From Amycolatopsis oliviviridis (lineage in GTDB: Bacteria > Actinomycetota > Actinomycetes > Mycobacteriales > Pseudonocardiaceae): a stretch of 64,000 bases of DNA. This document shows, one piece after another, positions 63,372-64,000 of this stretch. Position 1 is the first letter of the stretch. Each line of letters starts with the position of its first letter. The stretch covers positions 272,837-336,836 of the forward strand of contig NZ_BNAY01000009.1 of assembly GCF_014654365.1 (NCBI RefSeq), given 5' to 3'. Below the pieces are notes generated by a model. It ran no database searches, was not told where the DNA came from, and saw nothing but the letters and a program-made list of their open reading frames with translations. The position numbers were made by a program, and so were the translations under genes.

Positions 63372-64000
63372 GTGACTGTCGCTCTAGGTATGCCAGCGCT
63401 TCCTCCTCCCGTCCTCTCCGAGCGTCGCAAGACCCGACAGCTGCAGGTCGGGCCGGTCGGCGTCGGCAGCGAGCACCCGATCTCGGTGCAGTCGATGACC
63501 ACCACGCTCACCTCGGACGTCAACGCGACCCTGCAGCAGATCGCCGAGCTGACCGCTGCGGGCTGTGACATCGTGCGCGTCGCGTGCCCGTCGGCGGACG
63601 ACGCCGAGGCCCTGCCCGCGATCGCGAGGAAGTCGCAGATCCCGGTGATCGCCGACATCCATTTCCAGCCGAAGTACGTCTTCGCCGCGATCGAGGCGGG
63701 CTGCGCGGCGGTCCGGGTGAACCCGGGCAACATCCGCAAGTTCGACGACCAGGTCAAGGAGATCGCGAAGGCCGCGAAGGACCACGGCACCCCGATCCGG
63801 ATCGGCGTCAACGCGGGTTCGCTGGACAAGCGGATCATGGACAAGTACGGCAAGGCGACCCCGGAGGCGCTGGCCGAGTCCGCGCTGTGGGAGGCGTCGC
63901 TGTTCGCCGAGCACGACTTCTACGACGTCAAGATCTCCGTGAAGCACAACGACCCGGTGGTCATGGTGCGCGCGTACGAGATCCTCGCCGAGCAGTGCGA
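63372..64000 (+). CDS. ispG: 4-hydroxy-3-methylbut-2-en-1-yl diphosphate synthase, 5' part
   Basis: The first 209 residues; the gene runs off the window. The start GTG 63372 gives TVALGMPALPPPVLSERRKT, matching the mycobacterial N-terminus. TIM-barrel motifs are clear: SVQSMTTTLTSDVNATLQQI, GCDIVRVACPSADDAEAL, VIADIHFQPKYVFAAIEAG, VRVNPGNIRKFDDQVKEIAK and IRIGVNAGSLDKRI. The C-terminal [4Fe-4S] domain lies beyond the end. It catalyses the next-to-last MEP-pathway step. The 118 bases before it have no clear operator. Confidence 0.96.
   Translation, partial: MTVALGMPALPPPVLSERRKTRQLQVGPVGVGSEHPISVQSMTTTLTSDVNATLQQIAELTAAGCDIVRVACPSADDAEALPAIARKSQIPVIADIHFQPKYVFAAIEAGCAAVRVNPGNIRKFDDQVKEIAKAAKDHGTPIRIGVNAGSLDKRIMDKYGKATPEALAESALWEASLFAEHDFYDVKISVKHNDPVVMVRAYEILAEQC

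Overview
The window is about 70% G+C, has GTG and occasional TTG starts, and carries the conserved actinomycete run comM-dprA-xerC-whiG-M23 peptidase-rpsB-tsf-pyrH-frr-cdsA at one end and dxr-rip1-ispG at the other. A whiG-type sigma factor, several secreted proteins, ANTAR regulators and palindromic intergenic repeats of the 'catgaaggccccctt' kind suggest a mycelial Pseudonocardiales actinomycete, most likely Amycolatopsis. This is inference; there is no rRNA or tRNA in the window to confirm it.

Region 1 (1-9045) is housekeeping on the plus strand: competence/recombination genes (comM 3' part, dprA), a XerC-type recombinase, sigma WhiG, a divergent degenerate LytM peptidase, then the translation/lipid operon rpsB, tsf, pyrH, frr, cdsA. 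Two DnaA-box 9-mers lie in the rpsB upstream region and a 14-bp hairpin separates rpsB from tsf.

Region 2 (9092-15027) holds a type-B carboxylesterase, a two-domain VOC protein, a methyltransferase, a PadR regulator and a YcaO cyclodehydratase fused to a leader-binding-like N-terminus. The last appears to begin at a non-AUG codon. rlmN (15193-16299) is another housekeeping gene.

Region 3 (16329-46477) is a mosaic of small metabolic and regulatory units. These include an FAD monooxygenase with divergent LysR, reductases, a DUF1206 membrane protein, AraC with divergent TSUP transporter, a secreted Asp-box propeller protein, a PLP enzyme and several hydrolases. There is also a stress-type cluster (SpoIIE-like phosphatase with two GAF-ANTAR proteins), PhoD, an XRE/membrane-protein pair, an LLM oxidoreductase, MarR with divergent MFS pump, a P450 with divergent hydrolase, MocR, and cobalamin-dependent methionine synthase metH. 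Several divergent pairs have a clear palindromic operator between them, and several convergent pairs share a long hairpin.

Region 4 (46478-58879) is the most unusual. A secreted tachylectin-like propeller protein is followed by a 3106-residue secreted Rhs/YD-repeat protein. Its last ~120 residues form a probable restriction-endonuclease-fold toxin, followed 3 bases later by a 156-residue probable immunity gene. Base composition falls from about 70% to about 45-50% G+C across the toxin tail and the immunity gene, a classic sign of cassette exchange.

Region 5 (58897-64000) returns to conserved genes: a secreted cyclophilin, a lysozyme-like cell-wall protein, DUF2631, dxr, the site-2 protease, and ispG, which is cut by the window end. 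In other actinomycetes the cdsA-rlmN-dxr neighbourhood is much more compact, so regions 2-4 look like accessory DNA placed inside a housekeeping backbone.
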